Shown here piece by piece: positions 50,066-50,136 of a stretch of DNA of 50,136 bases. Position 1 is the first letter of the stretch. Each line of letters begins with the position of its first letter. Source of the DNA: Rhodospirillales bacterium RIFCSPLOWO2_02_FULL_58_16 (GTDB lineage Bacteria > Pseudomonadota > Alphaproteobacteria > Rhodospirillales > 2-02-FULL-58-16); the NCBI GenBank assembly GCA_001830425.1, contig MIAA01000027.1, forward strand, positions 14,096 to 64,231. Reading direction: 5' to 3'. The notes beneath the pieces are model-generated. The model was not told the origin of the DNA, searched no databases, and worked only from the letters and a program-made list of their open reading frames with translations. Both the position numbers and the translations under genes were made by a program.

Positions 50066-50136
50066 CGTACTTTGAAAGCAGGGCCATAAGCCCTCTCAGC
50101 ATCATGTCCGGGGACGGCGGGCAGCCGGGAATGTGC
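50037..50136 (-). CDS. C-terminus of a NuoB / [NiFe]-hydrogenase small-subunit-like protein (5' part outside window)
   Basis: The last 32 codons before a TAA (50039-50037, minus strand) read His-Ile-Pro-Gly-Cys-Pro-Pro-Ser-Pro-Asp-Met-Met-Leu then a hydrophobic helix and a short Ser/Ala-rich tail. Pro-Gly-Cys-Pro-Pro near the C-terminus followed by such a helix is the last FeS-cluster cysteine motif of the NADH:ubiquinone oxidoreductase 20-kDa subunit family. That family includes small subunits of group 3 and 4 hydrogenases. Which member it is cannot be told. It overlaps chvG tail to tail by 29 bases. Confidence 0.7.
   Translation of the reverse strand, partial: HIPGCPPSPDMMLRGLMALLSKYAKNPSASAR

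Overview
The window looks like an alphaproteobacterial chromosome, most like the Rhodospirillales. Evidence is high GC with GCC/GGC-rich codon use, a fliF-fliG-fliH-fliN-motA-flbD-flhA-flhF-flhG flagellar cluster with the alphaproteobacterial regulator FlbD, a ChvI/ChvG-type two-component pair, a TIGR02302/DUF4175 protein next to lysA, and the argH-lptM-lysA arrangement. I cannot name a genus. No phage, large transposon, rRNA operon or CRISPR array is visible, and no gene-free stretch exceeds 300 bases.

Left end (1-3.7 kb). A secreted-looking small protein with a Gly-Asp repeat tail, cut by the window edge, is divergent from an HPr-kinase-like P-loop protein and a PqqD-family protein. This may be a peptide-modification (RiPP-like) locus. 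It is followed by a haem cluster: a membrane cytochrome b fused to a dihaem cytochrome c domain, an SHP-type monohaem cytochrome and a separate dihaem cytochrome c.

3.7-15.1 kb. tRNA-Glu and an SDR enzyme are followed by a HigBA-type toxin-antitoxin pair with a readable promoter/operator. Next come a ThDP enzyme overlapping trmFO, and a Uma2-family protein. Reading leftward from 15.1 kb is a long run of genes: two unknown genes, a LysM protein, psd and pssA (phosphatidylethanolamine synthesis), ppx/gppA and rlmE.

15.2-28.4 kb. A UDP-glucuronate epimerase-like gene is followed by a block of flagellar genes, all rightward. The block covers the MS ring and rotor (FliF, FliG, FliN), the export apparatus (FliH, FlhA), a MotA-type stator subunit, the sigma-54 regulator FlbD and the number/placement proteins FlhF and FlhG. 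It ends with a FliK-like protein and an unknown gene that may belong to it. A 196-bp MITE-like inverted-repeat element closes the block.

28.6-39.2 kb. typA and an adenosine kinase-type gene run leftward, followed by an unknown gene. lysA and the DUF4175 gene form the tail of the argH-lptM-lysA series, which is interrupted by a MntA/HepT toxin-antitoxin pair on the opposite strand. The 44-residue LptM lipoprotein is easily missed. A TlpA-like thioredoxin diverges from argH.

39.3-50.1 kb. This part holds an orphan PAS histidine kinase, a small lipoprotein, an aminopeptidase P, a small GIY-YIG-like protein, and a cobalamin adenosyltransferase-etfB-etfA-hydroxyacyl-CoA dehydrogenase group. It also holds a cbtBA cobalt-transport pair and chvI/chvG. 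The last 100 bases encode, on the minus strand, the C-terminus of a NuoB/[NiFe]-hydrogenase small-subunit-like protein.
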